Assembly (NCBI GenBank): GCA_011009095.1
Contig: VTPC01005534.1
Location: 173,337-237,336, forward strand
DNA length: 64,000 nt
Direction of reading: 5' to 3'
From: Ignelater luminosus
Taxonomy: Eukaryota > Arthropoda > Insecta > Coleoptera > Elateridae
The notes under the pieces: generated by a model
Seen by the model: only the letters and a program-made list of their open reading frames with translations
The model's database searches: none
Told to the model about the DNA's origin: nothing
Part shown: piece after piece, positions 1 through 11,700 of the stretch
Numbering within the stretch: position 1 is the stretch's first letter
Layout: each line of letters begins with the position of its first letter
Program-made: the position numbers and the translations under genes

Positions 1-2490
1 GTAATTTTTGAAAACTATTTGAAATTAAAGAAAAATAAAATTGACAACAATTAAGTAACCTAAAAGAACCTAATATTTCTGACATTGACATTTGACAATC
101 AAAAAATCAATTTTAGTATTGGGGTATATATACCATTACACTACACTTAATCTAGCAAACAAGGTGTTCGTTTCGTTTCGTAAGATGCGTCGTTTCCGAG
201 TTAACCCGGAAAAGAATAGATGTTATTAGACAGAAAGAAAGAAAAATGAATAAAATCCAAATTGGCAGATTTAATCTAGTACAAAGCACCATGTTGAGAG
301 CAGCAGCGAACGAGAAATAATAAGATAGTATACTAAAATATACAGAATGTTCCATTTAATGTTATTGAATAAAGTCATTTTCAGTGGAATGGCTACCTGT
401 TTTATGAACAGTGAAATACTCAACTGAAACAATCAATCAAACACCTTTTCACAGTAAATCTGGTATATACCATACTATACATAGGGGCTACATTTTAATG
501 AATGGTCGATATTAAAGTCTGTACAAGTACAATAATGTACTTTTGAACGATATTCTAAATTAAGAACGTGAAACTTTTATTACTAACAAGGTAATTTCTC
601 GAAAATAACTCTAAAAATAACGTACTAGCTATTAAATAATACGACCTTTTTATTAAACGACTGTTTATGTTTAACAACAATGATCTCCACAATCACGTCC
701 GTGGGCATAGAACAATTTCTTTAATGTTTTCCCTGTTTTCAGAAAATCTCACATCCCACTAAGTAAACACAATTTTATCACCCATTCACAAAAGAAAACT
801 ATAAAAGCGTACCAGGCATTTTCCAGGACCAAATAATAATGTTTAATAACTTGTATATAGAAACCTTAAAACTAATTTAAATATCATATCGAATTCTACA
901 CCCACTTATCAATTTGCAACAATTGAAAATATCGCAATTATATGACGTCATTTGATATATGTTTTATAGTTATGCTACAATTAAGATGAGCAAAGAATGG
1001 CCTTAAACAGTTTTAGAAGTTCCTAGTTCCTAACCGAAAAAAAACGAGAAGAATTATATGCGAAAACTGGTAAGTGTGAGTCACGTGTGCATTGTAATAA
1101 AAGCGATTTCATGCCAGTTATTGCTACCTACGATGTCAAGTCGTCCCATAAAGAAAATAAATGAACGGATGAAATCTTCACTTTTATATATTTTGCTGCT
1201 AAAAATTCGAGCGCACCTTTACTATTGGTAAACTGTTACGTAACAAATTCAATACTATTCAGCGTTATACATATCGTATATCGATATTAGAATTACAAAG
1301 CCTTCAGGAACATAGGCTGCTATTGATATTAATTAGAAACTATATCGGCCATGCTCAATTCTGTTTAAGCGTACGTGATGAATAAATAAAAAGTCCATTC
1401 GGAAGATTAAAGAGCATCGAGCATTTCAGTATTGATTGCAATAAGTCGATAGTGTTGCAGTTCCATATGGTAACGGACCGTTGATTAATATTGCAAGACT
1501 TCGCAAGTAATGAAACGTCCAAATTAATGCTTTGTATTACTGTTTATTAATAGCTTTTACAAATAATACAAATACAAATCATATAATTTAAATTATTTTA
1601 AAATCTCTTAAATAAATAACATTTGAAATCCGTGTTAATTAAGAAAATCTGAAAAACAGCACACTGTTATCATTATGAAAATCTCTATAAAGTCGCGCCT
1701 CCGAAAACATCATTAAGTGAACATAATTTATTATGTCGCAGCAAGTTAGATTTACATAATAATATAAAGCTAAGTACCTACGCGTAAAAGTAACTCTTGA
1801 TGAGCCTGTCGTTTGCAATATAAACTAACTAGCTCATTTTTTCTATTCGCTTCTAAGGTTAAACATCTTCATCAAGTCTATGTGTATGGATACTATGCTT
1901 CCTCTATACAAGCCTACGACGTAATATTTAATTTTATACATTAGTGACTTCGCTCTTAATCTTTTAACTGAATTAAATATCTCTCGAAACATCCTTCTGC
2001 TAATTACATACATACGCTTATTACTTTAATAAGTATCGTGCACGTCCAACTTGGGTAACTTTATGATTTTAGCGTATTTATAGAAGCAGACTTTAGATAG
2101 AATTTTTGTGTACATACACAGTAGCACCTCCAGAGCATTCATTTGGTTTTGTTTTGTTACGTTAAACAAATGAGTAATCGAGGTTAAGAAAAATAATTGT
2201 TATTTAGAATACTGTTGATAGAAATTTCCTTTGTTTGACGGTTCAAAAATATTATTTCATTACAATTGGGTTAAGTGACGTTAAAAGGTAATGAAACTTA
2301 TTAAACATTTCAAAAGCATAAACAACAGAACAAAGGCATGCTGCTGTTTCAATTGTTGAACTTCAAATTATTACCAGGGCAAAATGAAATATCATCTATA
2401 ATTACGTTTTTCTAATTGAACGGTTTCAATGTGAGACTTGCCAAAACGAAACTTTCACTGCACTGCCACTGATGTAAATGGACAAAACAT
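1..2490. other. AT-rich non-coding stretch
   Basis: I see no supportable gene here. The open frames are short, low-complexity and without family resemblance. One 67-codon minus-strand frame at 152-355 is hydrophobic but has no recognisable domain and no splice context. The stretch ends at a single Tc1/mariner-like terminal motif (CAGGGTGTTTCAGAAG, about 2493) with no partner found nearby. It is probably intronic or intergenic. Confidence 0.6.
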
Positions 2491-2772
2491 ACAGGGTGTT
2501 TCAGAAGTGTTTATATAAAAGTTTAGAAGTTTACGTGATAAACTGAGTGATATGAAATTTATTTGTATTTATACAATACATTTTTTCATTGTAATGTCAA
2601 ATAGTATTTCATTTGTGACCATCACCGTTCTTAATAATAATATGAATGCGTCCAAAATCAGGAGTATTCGGAAAATCAAACGGGGTTGGTTTTATCTTTT
2701 TAAAATGTATTTTCTTAAACTATCCTTATGCTAGTTTCACCTAACTAGATAAGGTTCTTTCTGTTCTCTATA

Positions 2773-3196
2773 CAGTGTGTCCACATTTAGATGCTCACCA
2801 TTGGTATCTCGGTTATTAGAAGACATAGAGCAACGGTTAAATGGGGGATGTTATGTAGAATTCAATACTCGCAACAAATCTCATTTCAAATTTACCCTAA
2901 TTTTTTTTAAATTATGAGATATTATTCTCAATAACTCGATAACACCTAATGTGGCCGCTTCTAAAGTTTTACAATGTTGGGACACTGGGACCCCCGATTG
3001 TCATTTGTTTTCAGGTTATTAGCACTGTCTTTTGTTTTTCATAGGCAGCCATATTGGATTGTTGGTTAGTTAGGGTTAATTTGAAATGAGATTTGTTGCG
3101 AGTATTGAATTCTACATAACATTCCCCATTTAACCGTTGTTTTATGTCTTCTAATAACGAGATACCAATGGTGAGCATCAAAATGTGGACACACTG
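2773..3196. mobile_element. Foldback MITE (Tc1/mariner type), 424 bp
   Basis: The element starts CAGTGTGTCCACAT and ends ATGTGGACACACTG, and is flanked by TA on both sides (2771-2772 and 3197-3198). The two arms are inverted copies of about 120-140 bp that share the motifs ATGCTCACCATTGG and GAATTCAATACTCGC. It has no coding capacity. The ends and TA duplication are those of non-autonomous Tc1/mariner elements. The arm sequence recurs in several other elements in this window (3328, 8304, 21340, 44700). Confidence 0.85.
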
Positions 3197-3327
3197 TATG
3201 ATATGAGATATACGAATATATTTTGTAAGCCTCTAACTAGATGGTATCTACAAAAATAATTATTTTGATACATCTCGGACAATTTAAAAGTTAAAATTCC
3301 GATGTTTTGTTATCAGATGATGGAATA

Positions 3328-3725
3328 CAGTGTGTCCAACATAAGGATGCACAGCATGGGGGGTCTTGGGAACGGTAAGAGATACAGGATCGGTTAAATG
3401 GGATGAAAGTTGGCTATTTATAGGAACTTTTTGTTGGCGCTTGCAAAATCTAGATATCTTGGATAGTTTCAGAGATATTTAAAAAAAAGTAGATTTCTCG
3501 ATTTTCGTTATTATTTTTTCTTTTATTTATTTGAAGAGCTATCGGAAAACTAAAACCACTTGCCACTTTTTGTTCTCTATTAAAATACGCTAACAAAATT
3601 CCTGTACAACGTTTCGGTTTCGAGTAACAATCATCAACCTCATTTTTTTAAATAGGCGGAAGAACAATTGAAAATTGTTTTGGATAGCTCTTGTTGTCAC
3701 GTTTCTAATGGATTTTAAAAACCAA
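3328..3725 (+). repeat. Dispersed repeat, left half of a mariner-type element
   Basis: It begins with CAGTGTGTCCAACATAAGG after a TA and runs about 390 bp. It is nearly identical to 21340-21722, sharing motifs such as GATGCACAGCATGGGG, AGATTTCTCGATTTTCG and AACAAAATTCCTGTACAAC. No matching right terminus is seen here, so this is a one-ended truncated copy. It is followed directly by the plus-strand fragment of the unnamed ORF family. Confidence 0.75.
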
Positions 3726-4215
3726 GATTGGTTGTAGCTGCTCTTATTGAACGCATTGCAAAAACTAACAATCTACAAAAAAGTCAACAGGTGTCAACTA
3801 CTAGCATTTTTGAAACTAACATTAACAACAATGAAGAATTGACTGCACATGTTGGCTTAGTGCAACTAGAACTTGCAGTCTAGATATCATAAAAGACGAA
3901 TCTAGTCGAGGAAATAAAGCAGAAAAAAGTCCAAAGTAAAAAAAAATCGCCACGATGGATTTTTATGCGGTTTGCGGTAATCGATTCTGTGAGTTGTCTA
4001 GAAAAAATGCTCGCTATTAGTTTTTTGACGTTTTTTGTTATGGCATTTCTACAGAGGAAAACGCATCTTTTTGGATGTACTTTCAGGACCTATAAATCAG
4101 TTTGAAGAAAATCGACAAAATGAGCCAAAATGGGACAGATTTGCTCACTAGGGGGTTTTTAGGGTCGCTAATCACGAATTTGAAGTCCAAATCATCCAAA
4201 AGTCTCATGATCATT
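3726..4215 (+). pseudogene. Fragment of unnamed multicopy metazoan ORF (plus-strand copy)
   Basis: The plus-strand translation gives pieces such as ALIERIAKTNNLQKS and LVEEIKQKK, interrupted by stops. The part from about 3895 is an inverted copy of 5405-5715, where the same LVEEIKQKK peptide is read on the minus strand. This copy therefore carries the upstream (N-terminal) part of the ORF, and the opposite-strand copy carries the middle and C-terminal parts. It is decayed, with no intact frame. The function of the family is unknown to me. Confidence 0.5.
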
Positions 4216-4520
4216 GGGAAATTATAAAAATTTGGACTTGTTCAAATTAAATAGAAAGCTATTGAATAACTATTCGAGTGATGTGTCATTTTATGTGTTC
4301 TTTTGGGCGGTGATCACGAATTTCAAGTTCAAATTGTCAAAAAATGTCACTTGAATTTGGAAATTCGGAAAGTTTGAACTCGTAAAAAACGAAATAGGAA
4401 GCTTTCGTATAACTATGCGAGCGACATGTCATTTTATGTGTTTTTTTGGGTGCTCATCACGAATCTAAAGTCTAAATTATTAAAAATGTCACTTGAATGT
4501 GAAAATTCGTAAAATTAAGA
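4171..4520. repeat. Tandem repeat, about 142-bp period, ~2.5 copies
   Basis: The motif ATCACGAATTTGAAGTCC and its variants start at 4171, 4313 and 4456, giving periods of 142 and 143 bp. Each unit also holds a variant of TGTCATTTTATGTGTT. The first unit overlaps the inverted copy of the unnamed ORF, so the tandem expansion seems to have grown from inside that element. Confidence 0.75.
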
Positions 4521-5715
4521 CAACTATGTTATTTTTCCCAGAAGCAATGGTTTTGACGAGTTTTGCCCTAGATAACTTTAAGTTTTGGAAGCTCGTACCC
4601 GAAATTCCTTCCATTATTTTCACGCCTTCTTTGAATGCGTTATGGCAATTTGCAGCTGTGCTACCACTCATACCATTGGCAATGTTTATCAGGGTGTCGA
4701 CGGATTATGGAAAAGGATCATACTGCAAGAAGAAATCTTCGATAAGTTTGAGGGACTTATCGTCTTGCCTTATTCTGCTATCTGAAGAATTTTTATGTTG
4801 ATAATTTCGATCAAACAAATAATTTGTAAATTTTTCCAGTTCTTTAATTACATCTTTGGTAAAAATGGAGCCCTTGATCCATTGATATCGGACATTCTCA
4901 GTTACACCTCTACTGAACAATCCACCTTCGAATTTTAATAATCTCATCAAAGTCTGTTCAATGGTTTGATCCGTGAAAATTCCTGAGAAATATCGATCGG
5001 ATCTTCTAGATGTCCAAAATCCACCTTTGGTAAACTTTTGGTATTCATTATCATCCATCGTATCTTTCATTGCCTTCATGTCTTTCAGATAGATTTGCGC
5101 TGATTTGGCGTACGGAAAGTGTCCAGTTGCATGGAAAAATGGTAACATCCCATCCATGGTCTTTAAATGGAGATCCCAATCACCACTTTTCAGCATATAT
5201 AAAATCTTTTATAATGAGAACCATTCTGAAATACTGGATTCAAAGTTTGCAAGTTGGATTCTGATTTACTATTTGCTTAAGTTCTTTTTCAAATTCATAA
5301 TCTTTAAAAGTTTCATCAGATTGCAATTCTTCAATACTTTCCGGTGGACAATATCCGTAACTGTTTACGGCATCACAATTTTTTCCAAATTTTCCGAATT
5401 TCTCAATGACCATGACACTTTTGGATGATTTGGACTTCAAATTCGTGATCAGCGACCCCAAAAACCCCCAAGTGAGAAAATTTGGTTCATTTTGTCGATT
5501 TTTTTCAAACTGAATTATAGCTCCTGAAAGTGCATCCAAAAAGATGTATTTTCCTCTGTAGAAATGCAATAACAAAAAACGTCAAAAAACTAAAAGAGGG
5601 CATTTTTCTAGACAACTCACAGAATTGATTGCCGCAAACTGCATCAAAATCCATCTTGGCGATTTTTTTCGACTTTTTCTGCTTTATTTCCTCGACTAAT
5701 CAACAAAATTCTTTA
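4489..5715 (-). pseudogene. Relic of unnamed metazoan multicopy ORF (RSD/IEQ/GGL family), minus strand
   Basis: Three minus-strand frame pieces (5575-5240, 5196-4705, 4671-4489) join end to end with frameshifts or stops between them. The central piece has the signature FWTSRRSDRYFSGI, then DQTIEQTLMR, then GGL..RGVTENVRYQWI, and ends with QYDPFP. The last piece has ANGMSGSTAANCHNAFKEG. I recognise this combination from uncharacterised, often multicopy proteins of arthropods, cnidarians and fish, commonly assumed to be transposon-borne. I cannot name the superfamily and see no DDE triad. The upstream part is repeated in inverted orientation at 3895-4215. It is inactive. Confidence 0.55.
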
Positions 5716-5749
5716 AACAAAAACTAGACCACCCGAAAACTCGTCACAA

Positions 5750-6160
5750 AATGGATTTTCAAACAATGTTGATAAAAAGAATTCATATTCCAAATTTCAA
5801 GAAATGGTTTTTTGAATTTTCCAACTAGGAAAATTATTAAAAATTAAAAGCGATAGTCGTTTTTTTCTGCTGAATGTGTCAAATACTTGGCATTCTGTGA
5901 CAACTCTTTGTAGCAGCTCTTAAACTAAGCGAATTAGATCAAGTGATCTAGCAGGCCACTCCACAGAACCTCTTCCGCCAGTCCAACGCCCTGGAAAACG
6001 TCCATTCAAAAATTTAGACATCCAAAAGTCTATTTCTTTCAAATTAATTAATAGATTTTGAGAAAATTTACGTGGTTGTATACCTGATGGAAAGCACCAT
6101 TGTGACACCCTTGCTCTTTCTACAATTTGTAAAAGCGTTGTTGTTAGGGCTAGGCGATTA
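5750..6160 (-). pseudogene. IS630/mariner-like transposase relic, minus strand
   Basis: The minus-strand translation around 6108-5920 includes GRFPGRWTGGRGSVEWPARSLDLI. This corresponds to the conserved block 'RWIGRGGPVEWPARSPDLTPLDFFLWG' (as recalled, with gaps) around the third acidic residue of a large insect transposase family. No first or second catalytic motif is visible and the frame is broken, so this is a fragment. Related fragments lie at 21780-21910 (plus), 27061-28084 (plus) and 54810-55247 (minus). Confidence 0.6.
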
Positions 6161-6279
6161 TCAATTTCAATAGTCGATAAGCGATTGCAAAAAAATTATC
6201 AGAGACCTGAATAACTCGACATCTTAACAGCCCGACAGGCTCTAGCAGTTCGGTAAGCCTGACAAAAGCCCCATTAATT

Positions 6280-6800
6280 TTTTTAATGGAGGCCCGGCCT
6301 GGCCTACACCCGAGCCGCGCCAAGACCCAATCAAGAAACTCGTGCAGTACGAAATCCTCCTCTTCGGTTCAGTATGAAAAGAATTCTTGTACGGGTCAAT
6401 ACGAAAATTCGGATCAGTACAATAATAACGGCCCGAAAAGTCCGACCGACCGACAAGGTAGACAGGCCCGATTGATCAGATGCAAGCCCAAAAAGCCAGA
6501 TATATCTTGAGATCCAGGCCCTGCCCTGGGTCCGTACAAAAATCCGATCAAGAAACCCGTGCTACGGTGCAGTACAAAAAGCCTCCTCTATGGTTCAGTA
6601 CGAAAGTAATTCTTGTTCGGGTCAGTACGAGAATCACGTCTGTCCGAGTCGGTACGGCAATCCTCCGGTACGGTTCAGTTCAAAAATAGTCCTTCCGAGT
6701 CAGTACAAAAAAGATTTCGGTTAAGTGCAGTACCAGAATCGTCTGCTTCAAATCAGTACAAAAATCATCGGACGTCCGACAAATTTTTAAATTGGGGCCC
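6280..6800. repeat. GC-rich minisatellite, ~26-bp unit, inside a ~217-bp duplication
   Basis: The motif TCAGTACGAAAA and close variants recur at 6345, 6370, 6397, 6415, then 6570, 6596, 6623, 6650, 6675, 6701, 6728 and 6753. Most spacings are 25-27 bp. Each block is preceded by ATCAAGAAACYCGTGC (6330 and 6547, 217 bp apart) and a GGCCCGGCCTGGCC-like run, and the end (6796-6812) has GGCCCGACCTGACCCG. Base composition is far richer in G+C than its surroundings. The 26-bp period is not a multiple of three, so the open frames across it are unlikely to be protein. I cannot assign it to a known repeat class. Confidence 0.7.
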
Positions 6801-6879
6801 GACCTGACCCGAACCTAAGCTTCTGGACTTTCAATGATTTTGCAATTTAGATTAGGTTAGATTAGATTAAGAATCCATA

Positions 6880-7110
6880 GAAACTTGAAAGCGCCGGTGG
6901 TGCAATGCAAAATCATTGAGCCTGCGGGTGGTAGCGGCGCTTTAGAAAAATGTCCATAACTTTTGATTCCGACTGTTGTGTCACCTGGAAGTGAGTTCGT
7001 TGTGGCCCTCTCGTTAAGCCCGATGGACTGATACCCCACTTGACCCCCTTCACGAGGTGCGGGTTGTAGTAGCTCATTTAGGTAGAATGATGAAATCAAG
7101 TAGGTTCTGA
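6880..7110. other. Unclassified GC-enriched segment
   Basis: About 230 bp with unusually high G+C for this window (for example GCGCCGGTGGTGCAATGC and CCTGCGGGTGGTAGCGGCGC). It has an 80-codon minus-strand frame, 7099-6857, with no recognised motif. It follows the minisatellite after a short TTAGATTAGGTTAGATTAG run. It could be part of the same unknown repeat, or an LTR or SINE piece. No tRNA or rRNA fold was recognised. Confidence 0.35.
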
Positions 7111-7757
7111 CAACTGGGCCAAATCAGGATGTTAAAACAATTTATTAAAAGAACAATAACCATTCAAAAAATAAGGAATTTAATAAAAAAAATCAAATCA
7201 ACTTATTACTAATAACAAACTAAAAAAAAACAAGAATGATCAAATTAAAGAAATCTTAACATTACGGCTATTGCTTAATCCTACGCCGCGTTGTTACGCA
7301 TTAACCATGTATTTTTTCGCGCTTCTCAGCCGTGACGTCGCCTGTCCTCGATCTTGTCCTTGCCGATATGATGCAACGACGCGACTCCCTTTGTCCTACC
7401 AATAAGTACTGCAAATCTTTTTTTCATTTAACGATTCAACCATTCATCTACTGAATATCCCAATAATGAGATCTCTTCTTTCTTTCCATAACCATCACCC
7501 ACAATAACACGTGTAACAATACTATTACTTGTTACTAAAATCCACGTTTTCTTTAAAAACCAATCCGAATTAATCGGAACACTTTTATTAATCATCTCCC
7601 GCTGGAGTCCTGACCTCGACTGACTGTTCTTCGCACTATCCCCCCCTGACGCTCGCACTTCTTCAAACTAACAAATGTTACATTTTTGCTTTTAAATCAA
7701 AATATCTTACAGGGTATATGGAACTCGAACCAATAGAACTTTCAATTAATCGATTAT

Positions 7758-7922
7758 TATGCACAGCCCTAGTTGTTGTAGAACGCACGGGGGTGAAGTT
7801 TGAGGTATATTCTTTTTTATCAAAACTGGTTCTCATCAAAATCATAACTAATCTGCTTTGCCAATTTCTTGGAAATTCATTTTGTAGAGTTTTTGGGGTT
7901 AATTCTTCGTTGAAACACTCTG
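7758..7922. repeat. Dispersed repeat shared with 55082-55247
   Basis: The sequence starting TGTAGAACGCAC, then AGTTTGAGGTA, TCAAAACTGGTT and CATCAAAATCA, ends in GAAACACTCTGTA. The same series occurs at 55091-55247, ending GAAACACCGTGTA. Both ends look like one terminus of a Tc1/mariner or IS630-like element, next to TA. Confidence 0.6.
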
Positions 7923-7956
7923 TATATTAAACAGTCAGGATGTTAGGTAATCTTAT

Positions 7957-8064
7957 TCTCAAGTAAAATTTATTTTATTATTTAACAAACAATAAGGAAT
8001 AAGTAACACATCTCAAGTAAAATTTATTTATTATTTAACAAAAAATAATAAGTAACGCATGTTT
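7957..8064. repeat. Tandem duplication, 54-bp unit, 2 copies
   Basis: CTCAAGTAAAATTTATT starts at 7958 and again at 8012. Both copies continue into TATTTAACAAA and AATAAGTAAC. Confidence 0.75.
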
Positions 8065-8303
8065 AATGTCCTGATAATTATTCGCTGCATACTGTGATTC
8101 CTGTTTATTAACTTCTGGAAACAAAAGAATAACTGTTGCAATACCATGAAAAAATTATTACTGTCATATCAATTCATGAAAAACTATCTGTACAACTTTA
8201 TTTTTAATGCACGTTACTCAATGGGCAATGTCGAAGACAAACACGCAGTTCTAACTAAACTGCCTAATATTTGTTTTAGTCGAATTTCTTAACTTGAACT
8301 ATG

Positions 8304-8771
8304 CAGTATGTCCAAAATTCGAGGCTCACCATTGGGATCTCGTCAAGGGTAAGAGATACGAAGTCGGTTAATAGGGATAAAAGTTGCCGAGTCTAAAGGC
8401 CAGTTTACTGGTGTTCTTGTTTGCTTTTTGAAATGCACAGTCTACTAGATAGCAGCGAAAAATCTAAACGTGTCCATTTCTTTAAATTAAATAAATATTT
8501 CCTTTGTTCCTCATGCTTTATTTCTTTATTCACAAATCAAAAGTTTTTGGCTTTACTTGCTTTATCTTATTATCTCTGTCATTTGCTGTAAATAGAAATG
8601 GACACGTTTAGATTTCTCGCTGCTATCTAGCAGACTATGCATTTTTAAAAGAAAACAAGAACACCGGTAAACTGACCTTTTGACTCGGCAACTTTTATTC
8701 CATTTAACCGACTTTGTATCTCTTACCCTTTAGGAGATCCCAATGGTGAGCGTCGAATTCTGGACACACTG
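8304..8771. mobile_element. Foldback MITE (mariner type), 468 bp
   Basis: The left end is CAGTATGTCCAAAATTCG and the right end is CGAATTCTGGACACACTG, with TA on the right flank and a mutated TG on the left. The long inverted arms carry GCTCACCATTGGGATCTC, AAGAGATAC, a CGGTTAA..GGGA motif and AATCTAAACGTGTCC. The roughly 100-bp centre is non-inverted. Its part at 8531-8593 reappears in inverted orientation at 11761-11823, with 60 of 63 bases the same by eye. It has no ORF. Confidence 0.85.
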
Positions 8772-11700
8772 TATAAGCAGTGCTTCAACTGAATGTGCCA
8801 TTTTCGAATTTAAAAAGTCAATTATACGATATTGTCTAATGAGAAATTGCTGTACGTTATTTTAATATGTGAAAAACCAACTCAATAAATAAACAATAAT
8901 TATCAAGTCTGCTCAGCGTAACGGCCAATTTTTCTAATTTGCTTATTTTTGAAGGCAAATAATTTTATTGGTTCTTACCTTTGTAGAAGAAATTCGGCCT
9001 CTTCCTCTCGCTGTGTGTGTTGTATTAACATAAGACTATTATTTCATCATTTCAATTATTCTAATTGATCCAGACAGCAAACCAGCTTTTCTAAGGTTAT
9101 AATGATTCTAATTTCTAAATGGAAAGTGGTTTTTTCCTAACTTAACTGACCTTTTACGCTAGGAAGAATACAGTAATAATCTTGTACAGAGGTTCTGCTC
9201 AAAAAAGATTTTCTCCGAATGTACTAACCCTTCCAAGCCAAGTTGTACAAAATCTGAACTAGATATTTTCAATTTCTTTAAACCAAGTCCATCAAAATGA
9301 ATCTAGTTGGGTGGAACTTATTGTTAGTTTTTTTTTCTTGTATGTTCCGGATCGGTACTATTAACTTTAAGCGACAGAATATCTAGGATATCCGTGTTCT
9401 TGATAAAAATTTTCTCCATTGGCTTCAAAGTGAAAACATTCTGTAGAGATAAGAATTATAATCTTGAATAAGTCAACAAATCTATTGAAACGTGGCACTA
9501 AAACTGTCTTTGGCCAGAAAAAGGGTATTGAAAAGGTTGTTAAGCGCCTGATTTTTAAATGTAGACCAAGTTAATTAAATAAAAAAAACCTTCCAAACGT
9601 AATACAATCATAAATTCATAACTAGTGTACTAAACGTAGCATATTAAGGGTAGATGTTAGATAAAAATACGCGTTCGTTACCTTACCCCTATTCACAAGA
9701 ACCCTATCACTTGTTCACATTGACAATATAATCTTCTTTCGTGCAGACTTCGCTAGACTTGAATATCGTTGTTTGTCTCCCTACCCAGTTATTGCAAACT
9801 ACATTTCGCAAGTACACAGTCGAGTACTGATTTACTAAAACGCTGTTGCAGTCCAATGTAACGTTCTAAAAACTTGGGGGAAAAAAAGCTAAATGTATAG
9901 CAATTTTCTGAGATATTAATATCCAAATTAACGCTGCGTCATTCAACATTAACTTTTAACTTTTCTTTTAAGATACCACGAACATTTTGCAATGCCTCAT
10001 TTTGGTAACGAGGCGAAACAATAATGGTAGGTACTACTCGAAATAAGAACTCTGCAAAAGAAAAATAAATAAATTTTAAAACACCGTGTTTTATGCTTCT
10101 GCGTTCGCTATGTAAAATTTACAATCTTCAAGCACATAAAACATTATTATATCAAAGTAATTAGGTAAATTCTAATTAAACCAGACATCGTTTGCTCATT
10201 TATTACGTAGGTCAATTGCGTCACCGGATGATTAGAAATTACATCGACTTATGAAAACGCTCAGCTACCGTGATAGCCATTTCGTTATCGTTTACAAATT
10301 AAAATTTTAAAAGAAAATCAATTTTGAGCAGGACGTTTCCGATACAACCTTAAAGAGTTCAAGAAGAAAATGTACGTGCGTATTATCATCTATCTATGTA
10401 CAATGCCCCTAAAATAAGATGAAATCGAGTTGGGTTACTGCCTGGTTCAGCGACTGACTAGACGTTCAGGACAGTGACCGGGAAAGCACGGACGGGCAGG
10501 ACAACAAACCTGCTGCTGCCGAGACTGCTAAATAAGAAGTTACCATAGCTGTTTAAGGGCTGTTTAATGATGATGATAATAATATAAGTAATTAAACGTA
10601 TCTAACAAGCAGCACAAAATAGTCTGCAAGTTAAAAGTTTTTAGTCTCTTGATATTAAAAGCAAATATTTATTTGAAGAAGAAAATAAATAACGATTTCG
10701 GCTGGATAATATGATGAAAATGTTTCTGAATCGTATCTTTTGTCATTTTATAAGCTAAGACGTAAAAAATTGAGCAGTAAAAGCTCTGAAATACTGATAA
10801 ATGTAAAAGCAAAGGCGGATCAAGCGGTAAAACAAGAGAGTTAATCGTCATTCAGTCTATGTGTATTCTATCGATTTCACTATTCACAATTCTACATTAA
10901 ACACAATTTACCCACTTATTTAACTAATCAGAATCCAAACGACACAAAAACAATCTATTTTGTGAGATCGTCATTTATTGATTTCCCTCTTGTTTTATTC
11001 ACGTTCCGTATAGAGGAACCTTGACAGGAACTAAAACAAATGCGTAACTTTTTCTTACACTAAACAGTCCTCAAACGTGTAAATCTGTTGGTAATTTCAT
11101 TTAGTAACAATTCAATATTAATTAAATAAAAAAGTCTTAATAGAAGGACAATAACGATAACAGTTAAGAAAGTTTTCCTTCGGAAATTCAATAAGCGTTT
11201 CAGACAATGACAATAACGGACTTAAAAGTTACCAATTCGAGAAAAACTCTCCATTATGATCCGCTACAATCTATCTCTTAATTTTAACGCTAAAAATGGC
11301 TATTATTGTTAGTCCTGAAGCATTACGAGCAAACCTTAAGTTTAACGCCCTCGGGTATTAATAGAAAATAGAACAAGACACTCTGTATTTATAATTTCAG
11401 TGTTTTCCCAGACCTTATTATAATAATAGTCAGAAATGACATTATTCTAACTGCAAGTCACTTTTCATTTTCACAGTTTTCGTCATCGACAAGGTGATTA
11501 TGAAAATAATTAGAAGAAAATGAGATTATTTCTGAAATAACATTTCCCACTAGAAATTCTTGCTATATTACAGAAGACTTCAAGAAATTCGAAAATAACA
11601 AAAATCGTTATCTATCAATATCAAGAAACCTTACCTTTTCCAGGCTTTCCAGCCTACCTCTAAGAAAAGTTCCACAACACCCATCAAATATTCTAAGATA

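Noticed and set aside
152-355. 67-codon hydrophobic minus-strand frame
   Set aside because: It has no domain, signal context or splice support. AT-rich DNA readily gives hydrophobic chance frames on one strand.
6286-6807. Open frames across the GC-rich repeat (Ser/Gln/Tyr-rich)
   Set aside because: They follow a repeat whose period of about 26 bp is not a multiple of three, so the translation changes frame with each unit. They are by-products of the repeat.
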